Assembly (NCBI GenBank): GCA_002706405.1
Contig: PALN01000059.1
Coordinates: forward strand, 1 to 41,011
DNA from: Rhodospirillaceae bacterium
Lineage (GTDB): Bacteria > Pseudomonadota > Alphaproteobacteria > Rhodospirillales > Casp-alpha2
Reading direction: 5' to 3'
DNA length: 41,011 nucleotides
The first letter of the stretch is position 1. Each line of letters begins with the position of its first letter. A model generated the notes under the pieces. That model was not told the DNA's origin and did no database searches. It saw nothing but the letters and a program-made list of their open reading frames with translations. Positions 20,679 through 29,927 of this stretch are shown one piece after another. A program made the position numbers and the translations under genes.

Positions 20679-21419
20679 TTAGGGGCTCGTGACGCCACCG
20701 AACCGTCGGTCCCTGCTGCGAAAATCGCCCAGTGCCTCGGCAAGGTCTTGGTGCCCGAAGTCGGGCCACAGGACGTCGGTGAACACGAATTCTGCATAAG
20801 CGACCTGCCATAGCAGAAAATTACTGATGCGCTGTTCTCCACTGGTGCGGATAAGTAGGTCCGGTTCCGGCAGATCGGCGGTGAACAAGGCGTTCTGAAA
20901 CCGGGTTTCATCAATGTCTTCCGGGGTGATCTCGCCACGCAGGGCCTGCTCGGCCAAGGCTCGGGCCGCCCTCAAAATCTCCTGCCGCCCGCCGTAGCTG
21001 AGTGCGATCGTCAGGTTAAGCCGCGTATTGTCCCGGGTGCGTTCCTCCGCATCGGAAATCAGACGCTGAATGTCCTCATCGAACCGCACCCGTTCTCCGA
21101 TAATGCGCAGGCGCACGCCCTCCCGGTCGAGTTCACCGATTTCCTTGCGTAGGTAAAGGCGCAGCAACCCCAACAGATCACCAATTTCGCCGACCGGCCG
21201 GTTCCAGTTTTCCGACGAGAAGCCGAACAGGGTCAGATAGGGCACGCCCAGGCTGACGGCCGCCTTAACGGTCCGACGTACGGCCTCGGCACCCGCTTTG
21301 TGGCCGGCGGTGCGCGGCAGTCCCTTGCCCTTCGCCCAACGCCCGTTACCGTCCATGATGACGGCGACGTGGACCGGGTCCGCCGGCGCGTCGGAAAATT
21401 GATGGGGAACCGTCGGCAT
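20679..21419 (-). CDS. uppS: Undecaprenyl diphosphate synthase (isoprenyl transferase)
   Basis: UppS extends farnesyl diphosphate with cis isoprene units to give the C55 carrier for peptidoglycan and LPS. The 246-residue protein shows IMDGNGRWA with the catalytic Asp23, FGFSSENWNRP, and the C-terminal LLIRTSGEQRISNFLLWQ and ELVFTD-like YAEFVFTDVLWPDF blocks. It lies 5 bases after frr and leads into cdsA and dxr, grouping lipid-carrier and phospholipid synthesis. Confidence 0.96.
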   Translation of the reverse strand: MPTVPHQFSDAPADPVHVAVIMDGNGRWAKGKGLPRTAGHKAGAEAVRRTVKAAVSLGVPYLTLFGFSSENWNRPVGEIGDLLGLLRLYLRKEIGELDREGVRLRIIGERVRFDEDIQRLISDAEERTRDNTRLNLTIALSYGGRQEILRAARALAEQALRGEITPEDIDETRFQNALFTADLPEPDLLIRTSGEQRISNFLLWQVAYAEFVFTDVLWPDFGHQDLAEALGDFRSRDRRFGGVTSP

Positions 21420-21424
21420 CTACG

Positions 21425-21994
21425 TCAAACCTGCATGATTTCAATTTCTTTGTTGGCGACGATTTCGTCGATCTTGGCGACGTGTTCGTCGGTCAACTTC
21501 TGCACCTCGTCCGTATAACCGTGAAAAGCATCTTCCGAGATATCGCCCGCCTTCTCCGCGTTCTTCAATTCATCCATGGCGTGGCGGCGGACATTGCGCA
21601 CGGAAATGCGCGCGTCCTCGGCGTATTTATGCGCAACCTTGCCCAGTTCGGTGCGGCGTTCTTCGGTCAGGGCCGGGATCGGTACGCGCACGAGCTGGCC
21701 GTCCGCGGCGGGGTTGAGACCCAACCCCGAATCCCGGATCGCCTTTTCGACAGCACCAACCAGGCCACGGTCCCAGACCTGCACCGTCAGCATCCGGGGT
21801 TCCGGCACGCCGATGGTCCCGACCTGGTTCATGGGCATTTCGGAGCCATAGGCCACGACATTCACCGGCTCCAGCAGACTGGTGGAGGCACGACCGGTGC
21901 GTAGACCACCCAATTCGCGATGTAAGGACTCGATAGCCCCTTCCATGCGCCGTGTAATGTCCGCCTTCAAATCTGAAATATTGAATTCCGTCAT
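21425..21994 (-). CDS. frr: Ribosome recycling factor
   Basis: RRF splits post-termination ribosomes together with EF-G. At 189 residues it is close to the E. coli protein (185). The blocks LRTGRAST (domain I), the MPMNQVGTI segment, [13 protein letters not shown], and the [14 protein letters not shown]-terminal helix are present. A CTCC-rich stretch just upstream gives the ribosome binding site GGGAGGAAA. It follows pyrH by 57 bases in the standard rpsB-tsf-pyrH-frr order. Confidence 0.97.
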   Translation of the reverse strand: MTEFNISDLKADITRRMEGAIESLHRELGGLRTGRASTSLLEPVNVVAYGSEMPMNQVGTIGVPEPRMLTVQVWDRGLVGAVEKAIRDSGLGLNPAADGQLVRVPIPALTEERRTELGKVAHKYAEDARISVRNVRRHAMDELKNAEKAGDISEDAFHGYTDEVQKLTDEHVAKIDEIVANKEIEIMQV

Positions 21995-22051
21995 AATTTC
22001 CTCCCATTGCGGCCGCGTCAGTACGGTCCCGAAGGGCCGGCCGGCGCCAGG

Positions 22052-22777
22052 TCAATCGACCAGGGTGAACCGCCCTTCCCCATTGATAACCTTGGAGAAT
22101 TCCCCGGGATTGTGGATTGAAAACACAAGGATTGGAACCCGGTTGTCTCGTGCCAGCGCAATCGCCGACGTATCCATCACTTTGAGGTCGCGAGCCAGGA
22201 CATCCTGATACTTCAGGTTGTCATAACGCACCGCGTCCGGATTGGTCTTGGGGTCCGAATCATAGACACCGTCGACCTGCGTCCCCTTCAAAAGGGCGTC
22301 GCATCCCATTTCCACCGCGCGCAGCGCCGCCGCCGTATCGGTGGTGAAGAACGGGTTCCCGGTGCCGGCGGCGAAGATCACCACCCGCCCCTTTTCCATA
22401 TGGCGCACGGCGCGCCGCCGGATATAGGGTTCGCACACGGTTTGCATGGGGATCGCGGATAACACCCGCGTATCGACGCCCTTGGTTTCCAGGACGCTTT
22501 GCACGGCCAGCGCGTTCATGACCGTCGCCAACATGCCCATGTAATCGGCGCTGGTGCGCTCGATCCCCTCGGCCGATGACGACATGCCGCGAAAGATGTT
22601 GCCCGCCCCGATGACCAGGCAGACCTGAACGCCCATGTCATGGACGGCGGCGACCTCGTCACAGATGCGCCCGACCATATCCGGGTCCAGGCCGTAATCG
22701 CGCTTGCCCATCAGGGCTTCGCCCGACAGTTTCAACAGGACACGCTGGTATTTCGGTTCCTCGGGCACTGGGGACAC
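22052..22777 (-). CDS. pyrH: Uridylate kinase
   Basis: PyrH phosphorylates UMP to UDP; the bacterial enzyme is a hexamer of the amino acid kinase fold. The 241-residue protein has [11 protein letters not shown], the GAGNIFRG block, the [16 protein letters not shown] loop, and [13 protein letters not shown]. The chosen start is GTG at 22777 with GGAA about 12 bases upstream; no ATG is in frame nearby, and the usual short N-terminal extension is obtained. The 146-base gap to tsf holds two hairpins, the second ending about 16 bases before this start. Confidence 0.95.
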   Translation of the reverse strand: MSPVPEEPKYQRVLLKLSGEALMGKRDYGLDPDMVGRICDEVAAVHDMGVQVCLVIGAGNIFRGMSSSAEGIERTSADYMGMLATVMNALAVQSVLETKGVDTRVLSAIPMQTVCEPYIRRRAVRHMEKGRVVIFAAGTGNPFFTTDTAAALRAVEMGCDALLKGTQVDGVYDSDPKTNPDAVRYDNLKYQDVLARDLKVMDTSAIALARDNRVPILVFSIHNPGEFSKVINGEGRFTLVD

Positions 22778-22792
22778 TCGCGCTATTCCATC

Positions 22793-22834
22793 AAAATCCG
22801 CCGCCGGCCCATGATGGTGGGAAACCGGCGGCGG
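22793..22834 (-). terminator. U-tailed hairpin just before pyrH
   Basis: On the minus strand CCGCCGCCGG and CCGGCGGCGG form a perfect 10-bp GC stem (22834-22825 with 22807-22798), followed by ATTTT (22797-22793). This resembles an intrinsic terminator or attenuator for the tsf-to-pyrH message. Only about 16 bases then remain before the pyrH GTG, so there is no room for a separate promoter after it. Confidence 0.5.
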
Positions 22835-22872
22835 GAATGAGTTCCGGGAGACAGTCTACATCACCCGTTTGA

Positions 22873-22913
22873 CGGCGTCTTGCCCGGCGCCCGGAAAAGC
22901 CGCCGGGACGCCG
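22873..22913 (-). other. Hairpin after tsf
   Basis: Ten bases beyond the tsf stop, CGGCGTC and GACGCCG form a 7-bp outer stem. CCGGCG and CGCCGG form a 6-bp inner stem, with a four-base bulge between the two. No U-run follows on the minus strand, so it is more likely a 3'-end stabilising structure than a terminator. Confidence 0.5.
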
Positions 22914-22923
22914 TATCGAAGGA

Positions 22924-23850
22924 TCAGGATCCGGCCGCAGCGGCGACCTCGGCGGCGAAATCGCCGACTTCCTTCTCGATCCCTTCACCAAGGACGAACA
23001 TCTTGAAACCATTAATGGAAATGGCGCCACCGGCATCCTTTCCGGCGGCTTCGACGGCCTTGGCAACCTGGGTTTCACCATCGATCACGAAGGTCTGGTC
23101 GAGCAGGCAGACTTCTTCGTAGAACTTGCGCAGACGGCCTTCGACCATCTTGTCGATGATCTCTTCCGGCTTGCCCGATTCGCGGGCCTGCTCGGACAGA
23201 ACAGCGCGTTCGCGTTCCAGGATTTCCGGGTCCAGTTCGTCACGCGAGACGGACTGCGGCTTGGCGGCCGCGACGTGCATGGCGATCTGCTTGCCGAAGG
23301 CTTCCAGCTTGCCCTTGTCGCCGGCCGATTCCAGACCGACCAGAACCGCGATCTTGCCGACGCCGTCGGTCATCGCGTTGTGGACATAGGACGCCAGGAC
23401 GCCGTTGCCGACGGACATGGCTTCGCAGCGGCGGATTGTCATGTTCTCGCCGATGGTGGCGATCATGTGGGTCAGCTGATCGGCGACTGTGCGGCCCGAG
23501 CCGGGGTAATCAGCAGCCAACAGCTTGGCCAGGTCACCGTCGGCAGCCAGCGCCAGATTGGCGACGCCACGGACGAACTCCTGAAACTGCTCGTTGCGTG
23601 ACACGAAATCGGTTTCCGAGTTCACCTCAACGACCGCCCCCTTGTTGCCGTCGACGGCAACGGCCACCAAGCCTTCGGCGGCCACGCGGCCGGCCTTTTT
23701 GGCGGCGGCGGACAAGCCCTTGGTACGCAGCCAGTCGATGGCCTGGTCCAGGTCGCCGTCGTTTTCAGCCAACGCCTTTTTGCAATCCATCATGCCGGCG
23801 CCGGTTTGTTCGCGAAGCTCTTTGACGAGAGCCGCAGTGATTTCAGCCAT
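22924..23850 (-). CDS. tsf: Elongation factor Ts
   Basis: EF-Ts exchanges GDP for GTP on EF-Tu. The 308-residue protein has the N-terminal UBA-like domain ([17 protein letters not shown]), the EF-Tu contact motif [10 protein letters not shown] near residue 80, and the C-terminal dimerisation domain; ILERERAV and EEVCLLDQ are typical. It follows rpsB by 53 bases; that gap carries a short hairpin (ACGCG/CGCGT, 23891-23904) overlapping the rpsB stop. Confidence 0.97.
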   Translation of the reverse strand: MAEITAALVKELREQTGAGMMDCKKALAENDGDLDQAIDWLRTKGLSAAAKKAGRVAAEGLVAVAVDGNKGAVVEVNSETDFVSRNEQFQEFVRGVANLALAADGDLAKLLAADYPGSGRTVADQLTHMIATIGENMTIRRCEAMSVGNGVLASYVHNAMTDGVGKIAVLVGLESAGDKGKLEAFGKQIAMHVAAAKPQSVSRDELDPEILERERAVLSEQARESGKPEEIIDKMVEGRLRKFYEEVCLLDQTFVIDGETQVAKAVEAAGKDAGGAISINGFKMFVLGEGIEKEVGDFAAEVAAAAGS

Positions 23851-23903
23851 AGTTCTACCTTCTCTTTAGATCGTGTCTTCAGACCGCCTCACGCGAAAGC
23901 GCG

Positions 23904-24761
23904 TCAGGAAGCCGGCTGGGCTTCCCCGCCGTCGGTCGGCGCAGCCGCTTCGGGAGCCGCTTCCGGGGCCGCTTCAGCAGCGGCTTCGGGGGCAGCTTCC
24001 GCTTCCGGGGCGGCTTCGATGGCGCCACCGGCGTTTTCGTCGGCGCCCAGGTCGACACCCTTGGCGGTCAGCGAGGCGGACAAGCCGTCGAGCACGGAAT
24101 CGGCGACCAGGTTGCAATACATGGAGATCGCGCGGATCGCATCGTCGTTGCCGGGGATCGGATAGGCGATGCCGGCCGGGTTGCTGTTGGAATCGATGAC
24201 GCCGACGACCGGAATGCCCAGCTTGTTGGCTTCGGCGACGGCGATGTCTTCCTTGTTGGTGTCGATCACGAAAATGATGTCCGGCAAGCCGCCCATTTCC
24301 TTGATGCCGCCCAGCGCGCGCTCAAGCTTTTCCTGCTCGCGGGTCAGACCGAGCTGTTCACGCTTGGTCAGGCCCTGGACTTCCTGGCCGCCCAGCTTGC
24401 TGTCCAACTCCCGCAGACGGGCGATGGACTTGGAGATGGTCTGCCAGTTGGTCAGCATGCCGCCGAGCCAGCGGTGGTTGACGTAATACTGCCCGCACTT
24501 CTTGGCGGCTTCGGCAACCCGCGGCGACGCGGCGCGCTTGGTGCCAACGAACAGGATGCGGCCGTTGGACGCGACGACGTCGCGCACGGCGGCGAGCGCC
24601 TGATGAAGCAAGGGAACGGTCTGCTGCAGGTCGATGATGTGGATGCCGTTGCGGTCGCCGTACAGGTACGACGCCATTTTCGGGTTCCAACGACGGGTGC
24701 TGTGACCAAAGTGAACGCCAGCTTCCAACAGCTGACGCATGGTGAACGACGGAATCGCCAT
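23904..24761 (-). CDS. rpsB: 30S ribosomal protein S2
   Basis: S2 binds the 30S subunit late in assembly and helps anchor S1. The 285-residue protein starts [20 protein letters not shown] and has RRWNPKM, the [11 protein letters not shown] block, and [13 protein letters not shown]. The last 42 or so residues are an Ala/Glu/Pro-rich tail of repeating EAAPEA units, longer than in E. coli (241). ATG 24761 is supported by GGAGAAGAGA just upstream; in-frame codons further out lie in the leader. A weak minus-strand promoter (TTGATC 24910-24905, TAAACC 24887-24882, 17 apart) can be drawn in the 182-base gap after dnaE. Confidence 0.97.
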   Translation of the reverse strand: MAIPSFTMRQLLEAGVHFGHSTRRWNPKMASYLYGDRNGIHIIDLQQTVPLLHQALAAVRDVVASNGRILFVGTKRAASPRVAEAAKKCGQYYVNHRWLGGMLTNWQTISKSIARLRELDSKLGGQEVQGLTKREQLGLTREQEKLERALGGIKEMGGLPDIIFVIDTNKEDIAVAEANKLGIPVVGVIDSNSNPAGIAYPIPGNDDAIRAISMYCNLVADSVLDGLSASLTAKGVDLGADENAGGAIEAAPEAEAAPEAAAEAAPEAAPEAAAPTDGGEAQPAS

Positions 24762-24799
24762 GATAATCTCTTCTCCGGTTATGCCTCCGCAGGGTGTCA

Positions 24800-24817
24800 T
24801 TCGGCCCCATGGCCGAA
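24800..24817 (-). other. Hairpin in the rpsB leader
   Basis: TTCGGCC (24800-24806) and GGCCGAA (24811-24817) form a perfect 7-bp stem with a 4-base loop, about 40 bases before the rpsB start. In E. coli the rpsB-tsf message is controlled by S2 through its leader. Whether this hairpin plays that part is inference only. Confidence 0.35.
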
Positions 24818-24913
24818 CACCGGAGCGGCAATTCCCGTGAATTTGCACAGGCGCCGCGTCCCCGCGTGCGATATGGGCGGTGGTTTACAGGGGCAGGACG
24901 GCCCGATCAAGGG

Positions 24914-24943
24914 AAAAACGCGCGGAACGCCGAGTGATCGGCG
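24914..24943 (-). terminator. Possible dnaE terminator
   Basis: Directly after the dnaE stop, CGCCGA and TCGGCG (24943-24938 with 24933-24928) form a 6-bp stem with a 4-base loop. A T5 run follows only after nine more bases (24918-24914). The spacing is wide for an intrinsic terminator, so this is a weak call. Confidence 0.35.
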
Positions 24944-27900
24944 TCAGCCTTCGACGACCTCAAGCACGCCCTGGACCGACTTGATGGCCTGAATCACGGC
25001 CGGCGACACGGCGTAACGGTCATTGAGGGACAGGACGACCTCGCGGTTGTCCTCCAGCCGGGGCACGACATAGACCGGCACCTGCCCCCTGCCCTGGCTT
25101 TCCAGCACCTCGCGCAGGGGCGCCAGCGGGCTTTCGCCGCCGATCACGACGGTGACCGAATTGACCGCGTTCAAGGCCGCACTTTCCAGAGGGCGCAGGC
25201 CCTGGACCATGAAGCGGGGGGATTCCGCTTCGATCTGAATTTCCATCTCGATCAGGAACGAGTTGCCTTCGGAAAGATGCTCGCGGGCGGCGGACAGGAC
25301 CTCGGAGAACATGATGGCCTCGAACGTGCCCGTGGTGTCGGAAAAGCTGACGAAGGCATAGCGCGAGCCCTTGGCCGAGGTGCGCTCTTTCATGCCGACA
25401 AGAGTGCCCGCCATGCGGCGATGGCCCGGACGGCCGGCGGCCACGATTTCGACGTAGCTGGTGACCTTGTGCTTTTCCAGCATGCTTTCATAGGTCGCAA
25501 GCGGGTGGGACGACAGATAGAAGCCGACGGCGTCGAATTCTTCCTTGAGTCGGTCCATGGGGGTCCAGTCGGCGATGTTGTCGAGCCGGATGTCCGGCAC
25601 CTCGGCGGCATCGCTGCCCCCGCCCCCGCCGAACAGCCCCATCTGATCGGAGGTGCGATCCTGATGGGCGCTGACCGCTTCCTTGAGGATGCGTTCCAAC
25701 CCCGTGAACAACTGGCGACGGTTGGGGTTGAGGCAGTCGAGCGCACCGGCGCGGATCAGGTTTTCCATCTGCCGCTTGTTGATGACCTTGGGGTCCAGGC
25801 GATGGGCGAAGTCGGCGACGTCCTTGAACGGCCCGTCTTCCTTGCGTGCCTCGACCAGGGACGCCATGGCGCCCTCGCCCACATTCTTGATGGCGGCGAG
25901 CGCATAGCGAATGGCGCTGCCGCCGTTTTCGCGCTCGACCGAAAATTTGACCTGCGACTTGTTGACGTCCGGCGGCAGCAGGTCCACGCCCATGCGGTCC
26001 AATTCCTGCTTGAACACGTTGAGCTTGTCCGTGTTGTGCTGGTCGAGCGTCATGGACGCGGCGAGGAACTCCACCGGGTGGTTGGCCTTGAGATAGGCCG
26101 TCTGGTAGGCGACCAGGGCATAGGCGGCGGCGTGAGACTTGTTGAAGCCGTAGCCCGCGAACTTGGCGACCTGATCGAAGATGTCCGACGCCTTGCGCCC
26201 GTCGACGTCCCGTTCCACGGCACCGTCCACGAACAACTGGCGCTGCTGGTCCATCTCCTCCTTGATCTTCTTGCCCATGGCGCGGCGCAGAAGATCGGCG
26301 CCGCCGAGGGTGTAGCCGGACAGCAACTGGGCCGCCTGCATGACCTGTTCCTGATAGATCATGATGCCGAAGGTTTCGGTCAGGATCGGCTCCAGGATCG
26401 GGTGCAGGTAATCAGGCGTTTCCTCGCCCTTCTTGCGCGCGATGTAGCTCGGGATGTTGTCCATGGGCCCCGGGCGGTACAGCGCCACGACGGCGATGAT
26501 GTCTTCGAAGGTATCGGCCTTCATCTGGCGCAGCACGTCGCGCATGCCCTGGCTTTCCAGCTGGAACACCCCGGTCGTCTCGCCCCGGCCGATCATCTCG
26601 AAGGTCGCGGGGTCATCCAACGGAATGGTCGACAGGTCGATCTCGACCCCCTTCTCGCGGCACAGATCAACGGCGGTCGACAATACCGTCAGGGTCTTGA
26701 GGCCCAAGAAGTCGAACTTCACCAGCCCGGCGCTTTCCACGAACTTCATGTTGAAGCCCGTCACCGGCAGGTCGGAACGCGGATCGCGGTAGAGCGGAAT
26801 CAGTTCCTGCAACGGCCGGTCGCCGATGACGACACCGGCGGCATGGGTCGACGCATGGCGGAACAGCCCTTCAAGTTTCATGGCCAGATCGACCAGATGC
26901 TGAACCTGGGGGTCTTCCTTCATCATCTGGCGGATCTGCGGCTCGGCCTCGACCGCTTCGCCCAGGGTCACCGGGTTGGCCGGGTTGTTGGGCACCAGCT
27001 TGCAGATCTTATCGATATAGCCGTAAGGCATCTGCAGCACGCGCCCGACATCCCGCAGCACGGCGCGGGCCTGCAGCTTTCCAAAGGTGATGATCTGGGC
27101 CACGTGGTCGTGGCCGTACTTCTTCTGGACGTAGCGGATAACCTCGTCCCGCCGGTCCTGGCAGAAGTCGATGTCGAAGTCGGGCATGGACACGCGTTCC
27201 GGGTTCAGGAAGCGTTCGAACAGCAGGCCGAAGCGCAGCGGGTCCAAATCGGTGATCAGCAGCGCCCAGGCGACCACGGACCCGGCGCCGGAACCACGGC
27301 CCGGCCCCACGGGAATGCCCTTTTCCTTGGCCCAGCCGATGAAGTCGGCAACGATCAGGAAGTAGCCGGGAAAGCCCATTTCATTGATGACGCCGAGCTC
27401 GTAATCCAGGCGCTCGCGATACGGTGCCGCCGCCGCTTCCCGCGCGGCGTCGTCCATGTCGTCGGTGAACACATGAGAAACCAGGCGCTTCTCGAGCCCG
27501 GCCACGGCCTGGGCGCGCAGTTCGTCCTCTTCCGTGCGCCCCTCGCCGCAATCGAAGGGCGGCAGGATCGGCGCAATCTTCTCGACCATGAAGGCGCAGC
27601 GCTGGGCGATGACCAAGGTGTTGTCGACCGCTTCCGGCAGGTCTTCGAACACCCGCCGCATGTCGGCCGCACCCTTGAACCAATGCTCGGGGGTCAGGCG
27701 CCGGCGCTCCGATTCCGAGACGTAGGCGCTTTCCGCAATGCAGATCAGGGCGTCATGGGCCTCGAACATGTCGGGCGTGGGATAGAAGCATTCGTTGGTC
27801 GCGACCAGTGGCAGGTCGAGGCTGTAGGCGAGGTCGAGGAACGCCCCCTCGGTCTGTTCTTCCACCGCCATGCCGTGGCGCAGGATTTCCACGTAGGTCC

Positions 27901-28438
27901 GCCCGTCGTAGGCGGCGGCCAGACGCATCAGAAGATCGCGCGCGCCGTCCAATTTGCCCTGCATCAACAGGCGCCCGATCGGGCCGCCGGGGCCGCCGGT
28001 CAGCAGGATCAGGCCGGCGTTGTATTGCAGCAGAGTGTCCAGCGAGATTGCCGTTTCCTCGCTGTCGTCCCCGTCCAGATAGGCGACCTTCAGCATCTGC
28101 AACAGGTTGCGATAACCTTCCTGGTTCTGGACCAGAAGAACGACCGAAGGTTGCCGTTCAGGCCGCCCGCCGCCGTTGGTCGGCGCCATAGCATGACCGG
28201 TGGATTCCTCGGCCTCCATCTGCACGGAGATCTGGCAGCCGATGATCGGCTGAATGCCCTGCTCCGTCGCCGCCAGGGAAAATTCCAAGGCGCCGAACAG
28301 GTTGTTCGTATCCGTCACGGCGACCGCCGGCATGTCCATGGACCGGCACATCTTGGCCAAGTCCTTCAGGCGGATGGCACCTTCGGACAGGGAATAGGCG
28401 GAATGGACCCGCAGGTGGACGAAATCAGCATGGGACAT
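24944..28438 (-). CDS. dnaE: DNA polymerase III alpha subunit
   Basis: DnaE is the replicative polymerase subunit. At 1164 residues it matches E. coli DnaE1 (1160). The N-terminal PHP domain begins HADFVHLRVHSAYSL; the polymerase palm carries MPDFDIDF with catalytic Asp420 and Asp422, and the third Asp is in KFDFLGLKTL. GPGRGSGAGSVVAW is in the fingers/palm region. The helix-hairpin-helix, beta-clamp-binding (QMGLFG) and OB-fold regions follow. ATG 28438 is chosen because it gives the universal N-terminus; the frame stays open 60 codons further, but that lies in the promoter region. The ribosome binding site is weak (GGAA 12 bases upstream). Confidence 0.97.
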   Translation of the reverse strand: MSHADFVHLRVHSAYSLSEGAIRLKDLAKMCRSMDMPAVAVTDTNNLFGALEFSLAATEQGIQPIIGCQISVQMEAEESTGHAMAPTNGGGRPERQPSVVLLVQNQEGYRNLLQMLKVAYLDGDDSEETAISLDTLLQYNAGLILLTGGPGGPIGRLLMQGKLDGARDLLMRLAAAYDGRTYVEILRHGMAVEEQTEGAFLDLAYSLDLPLVATNECFYPTPDMFEAHDALICIAESAYVSESERRRLTPEHWFKGAADMRRVFEDLPEAVDNTLVIAQRCAFMVEKIAPILPPFDCGEGRTEEDELRAQAVAGLEKRLVSHVFTDDMDDAAREAAAAPYRERLDYELGVINEMGFPGYFLIVADFIGWAKEKGIPVGPGRGSGAGSVVAWALLITDLDPLRFGLLFERFLNPERVSMPDFDIDFCQDRRDEVIRYVQKKYGHDHVAQIITFGKLQARAVLRDVGRVLQMPYGYIDKICKLVPNNPANPVTLGEAVEAEPQIRQMMKEDPQVQHLVDLAMKLEGLFRHASTHAAGVVIGDRPLQELIPLYRDPRSDLPVTGFNMKFVESAGLVKFDFLGLKTLTVLSTAVDLCREKGVEIDLSTIPLDDPATFEMIGRGETTGVFQLESQGMRDVLRQMKADTFEDIIAVVALYRPGPMDNIPSYIARKKGEETPDYLHPILEPILTETFGIMIYQEQVMQAAQLLSGYTLGGADLLRRAMGKKIKEEMDQQRQLFVDGAVERDVDGRKASDIFDQVAKFAGYGFNKSHAAAYALVAYQTAYLKANHPVEFLAASMTLDQHNTDKLNVFKQELDRMGVDLLPPDVNKSQVKFSVERENGGSAIRYALAAIKNVGEGAMASLVEARKEDGPFKDVADFAHRLDPKVINKRQMENLIRAGALDCLNPNRRQLFTGLERILKEAVSAHQDRTSDQMGLFGGGGGSDAAEVPDIRLDNIADWTPMDRLKEEFDAVGFYLSSHPLATYESMLEKHKVTSYVEIVAAGRPGHRRMAGTLVGMKERTSAKGSRYAFVSFSDTTGTFEAIMFSEVLSAAREHLSEGNSFLIEMEIQIEAESPRFMVQGLRPLESAALNAVNSVTVVIGGESPLAPLREVLESQGRGQVPVYVVPRLEDNREVVLSLNDRYAVSPAVIQAIKSVQGVLEVVEG

Positions 28439-28478
28439 GGGGGAATAATTCCACACTTCGGCCGACACGCGGAAACCG

Positions 28479-28507
28479 ATTATGCCCATTTGTCCACCGG
28501 GCGTCAG
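28479..28507 (-). promoter_or_regulatory. Candidate dnaE promoter
   Basis: On the minus strand CTGACG (28507-28502; 4/6 to the -35 consensus) is followed after 17 bases by CATAAT (28484-28479; 5/6 to the -10). A start near 28472 would give a leader of about 35 bases. A TTATCCACG sequence, one mismatch from the DnaA box consensus, lies just upstream at 28521-28513. Confidence 0.45.
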
Positions 28508-28558
28508 ATTGCCGTGGATAACCCCGGGGATTCCGCTACCCGGACGGCCTTTCCGACG

Positions 28559-28588
28559 TTGTTGCCAGGGCGCCTCTGGTTGTATCAT
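28559..28588 (+). promoter_or_regulatory. Candidate nitrile hydratase operon promoter
   Basis: TTGTTG (28559-28564; 3/6) and TATCAT (28583-28588; 5/6) are 18 bases apart, giving a start near 28595 and a leader of about 38 bases. The spacer contains CCAG-N7-CTGG, a possible half-site pair. The weak -35 would suit an activator-dependent promoter, but no regulator gene is adjacent. Confidence 0.4.
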
Positions 28589-28632
28589 CCCCGCGCCCGC
28601 ATCCTTGGGCGCAGACATTTTGGGAGAATCGC

Positions 28633-29268
28633 ATGCCGCACGACGGACATGACCACGACCACACCGAACCGCCGTCGGACATAGAGCTCCGAGTAAAATC
28701 GCTGGAAAGCCTGCTGGTCGAAAAAGGCCTGGTCGACCCGGCGACGCTCGACGCCTTGGTTGATCGCTACGAACACCATGTCGGGCCGCAGAACGGCCGC
28801 AAGGTCGTGGCCCGCGCCTGGACCGATCCGGACTATCGGCAATGGCTGCAGGACGACGCCAGCGCCGCCATCGGCGATTTCGGATTCAAGGGCCGCCAGG
28901 GCGAACACATGGTTTGCGTCGAAAACGGCCCCAAGGTGCACAACCTGGTCGTCTGCACGCTGTGCTCCTGCTACCCCTGGACCGTGCTGGGCCTGCCGCC
29001 CGTGTGGTACAAATCCGCCCCCTATCGCTCCCGCGCCGTGGCGGATCCGCGCGGCGTACTGGCCGAATTCGGGACCACGCTGGACCCCGATGTGGATGTC
29101 CGGGTGTGGGATTCCACGTCCGAAATGCGCTATCTGGTGATTCCCGAGCGCCCCGCCGGCACCGACGGCTGGACCGCCGAACAGCTGGAACCGCTGGTCA
29201 CCCGCAATTCCATGATCGGCGTGGAAAAAGCCCGCACGCCTGAAGAATTGAAGGGAGCCGCGGAATGA
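28633..29268 (+). CDS. nthA: Nitrile hydratase alpha subunit, cobalt type
   Basis: The alpha subunit carries the metal that hydrates nitriles to amides in the cytoplasm. The 211-residue protein has the metal-binding motif [10 protein letters not shown] with Cys108, Cys111, Ser112 and Cys113. Thr after the first Cys and YPW after the last mark the cobalt class; iron enzymes have VCSLCSC-T. In the family Cys111 and Cys113 are oxidised to sulfinate and sulfenate. [10 protein letters not shown] and [10 protein letters not shown] follow as usual. The N-terminus is His/Asp-rich (PHDGHDHDH), which could bind metal. GGGAG at 28622-28626 is the ribosome binding site. The gene overlaps nthB (ATGA). Thiocyanate hydrolase is related but has its beta part split, unlike here. 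Confidence 0.95.
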   Translation: MPHDGHDHDHTEPPSDIELRVKSLESLLVEKGLVDPATLDALVDRYEHHVGPQNGRKVVARAWTDPDYRQWLQDDASAAIGDFGFKGRQGEHMVCVENGPKVHNLVVCTLCSCYPWTVLGLPPVWYKSAPYRSRAVADPRGVLAEFGTTLDPDVDVRVWDSTSEMRYLVIPERPAGTDGWTAEQLEPLVTRNSMIGVEKARTPEELKGAAE

Positions 29269-29927
29269 ACAGCGGCCACGATCTCGGCGGCATGCACGGC
29301 CTCGGCCCCATCAACCCGGAGCCCCAGGACGAGGAACCCGTATTCCACGCCGATTGGGAACGCAAGGCGTTCTCCCTGACCCTGGCGACGGCCCTGCTCG
29401 GTCGCTGGAACATCGACATGGGCCGCCATTCCCGCGAACGCCAGCACCCGGCCCGCTATCTGATGAACACGTACTATGAAAACTGGCTGACCGGCACGGA
29501 AGTCCTGCTGAAGGAATCCGGTCTGGTCACGGCCGAGGAAATGGCGACGGGCAAGCCGCAGGGCCCTGCCCCCAATTCCCTCCATGTGCCCGGCCCGGAC
29601 GAAGCCTTGAACGCGGTCAAGGCCGGCGGGCCGGCGGATATCGACGCCCCGGTTCAGGCGCAATACGCCGTCGGCGATGCCGTGCGCGTCAAAAACTTCC
29701 ATCCCAAAGGCCATACACGGGCCCCCCGCTACACTCGGGGCCGGGTCGGCGTGATCCAGCGCCTGCACGGAATCCATGTCTATCCCGACACCCATACGCC
29801 GGATGTCACGGAGGGCTATCCGCTTTATTCCGTGCGGTTCGAGGGCGATGAACTTTGGGGCCCCGACGGCGACGCCAAGTCCTCCGTCTACGCCGATCTC
29901 TGGGAACCTTACCTGGAGCCGGCATGA
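29265..29927 (+). CDS. nthB: Nitrile hydratase beta subunit
   Basis: The beta subunit pairs with the alpha subunit and closes the active site. The 220-residue protein begins [16 protein letters not shown], the family's N-terminal block. [11 protein letters not shown] holds Arg54, equivalent to the conserved beta Arg that hydrogen-bonds the oxidised cysteines. [23 protein letters not shown] and [12 protein letters not shown] mark the C-terminal SH3-like barrel. It is translationally coupled at both ends: ATGA with nthA and ATGA with the activator gene. Confidence 0.95.
   Translation: MNSGHDLGGMHGLGPINPEPQDEEPVFHADWERKAFSLTLATALLGRWNIDMGRHSRERQHPARYLMNTYYENWLTGTEVLLKESGLVTAEEMATGKPQGPAPNSLHVPGPDEALNAVKAGGPADIDAPVQAQYAVGDAVRVKNFHPKGHTRAPRYTRGRVGVIQRLHGIHVYPDTHTPDVTEGYPLYSVRFEGDELWGPDGDAKSSVYADLWEPYLEPA

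Noticed and set aside
25277..28684. A 1,135-codon open frame on the plus strand opposite dnaE, and similar long antisense frames opposite comEC, bamA, rnj and lolC
   Set aside because: High GC keeps antisense frames open by chance; their products are rich in Arg, Gly, His and Gln with no recognisable domain, while the opposite strand encodes intact well-known proteins.
28633..29927. Thiocyanate hydrolase instead of nitrile hydratase
   Set aside because: Thiocyanate hydrolase has its beta-like part split over two subunits; here one full-length beta subunit of 220 residues and a separate activator are present.
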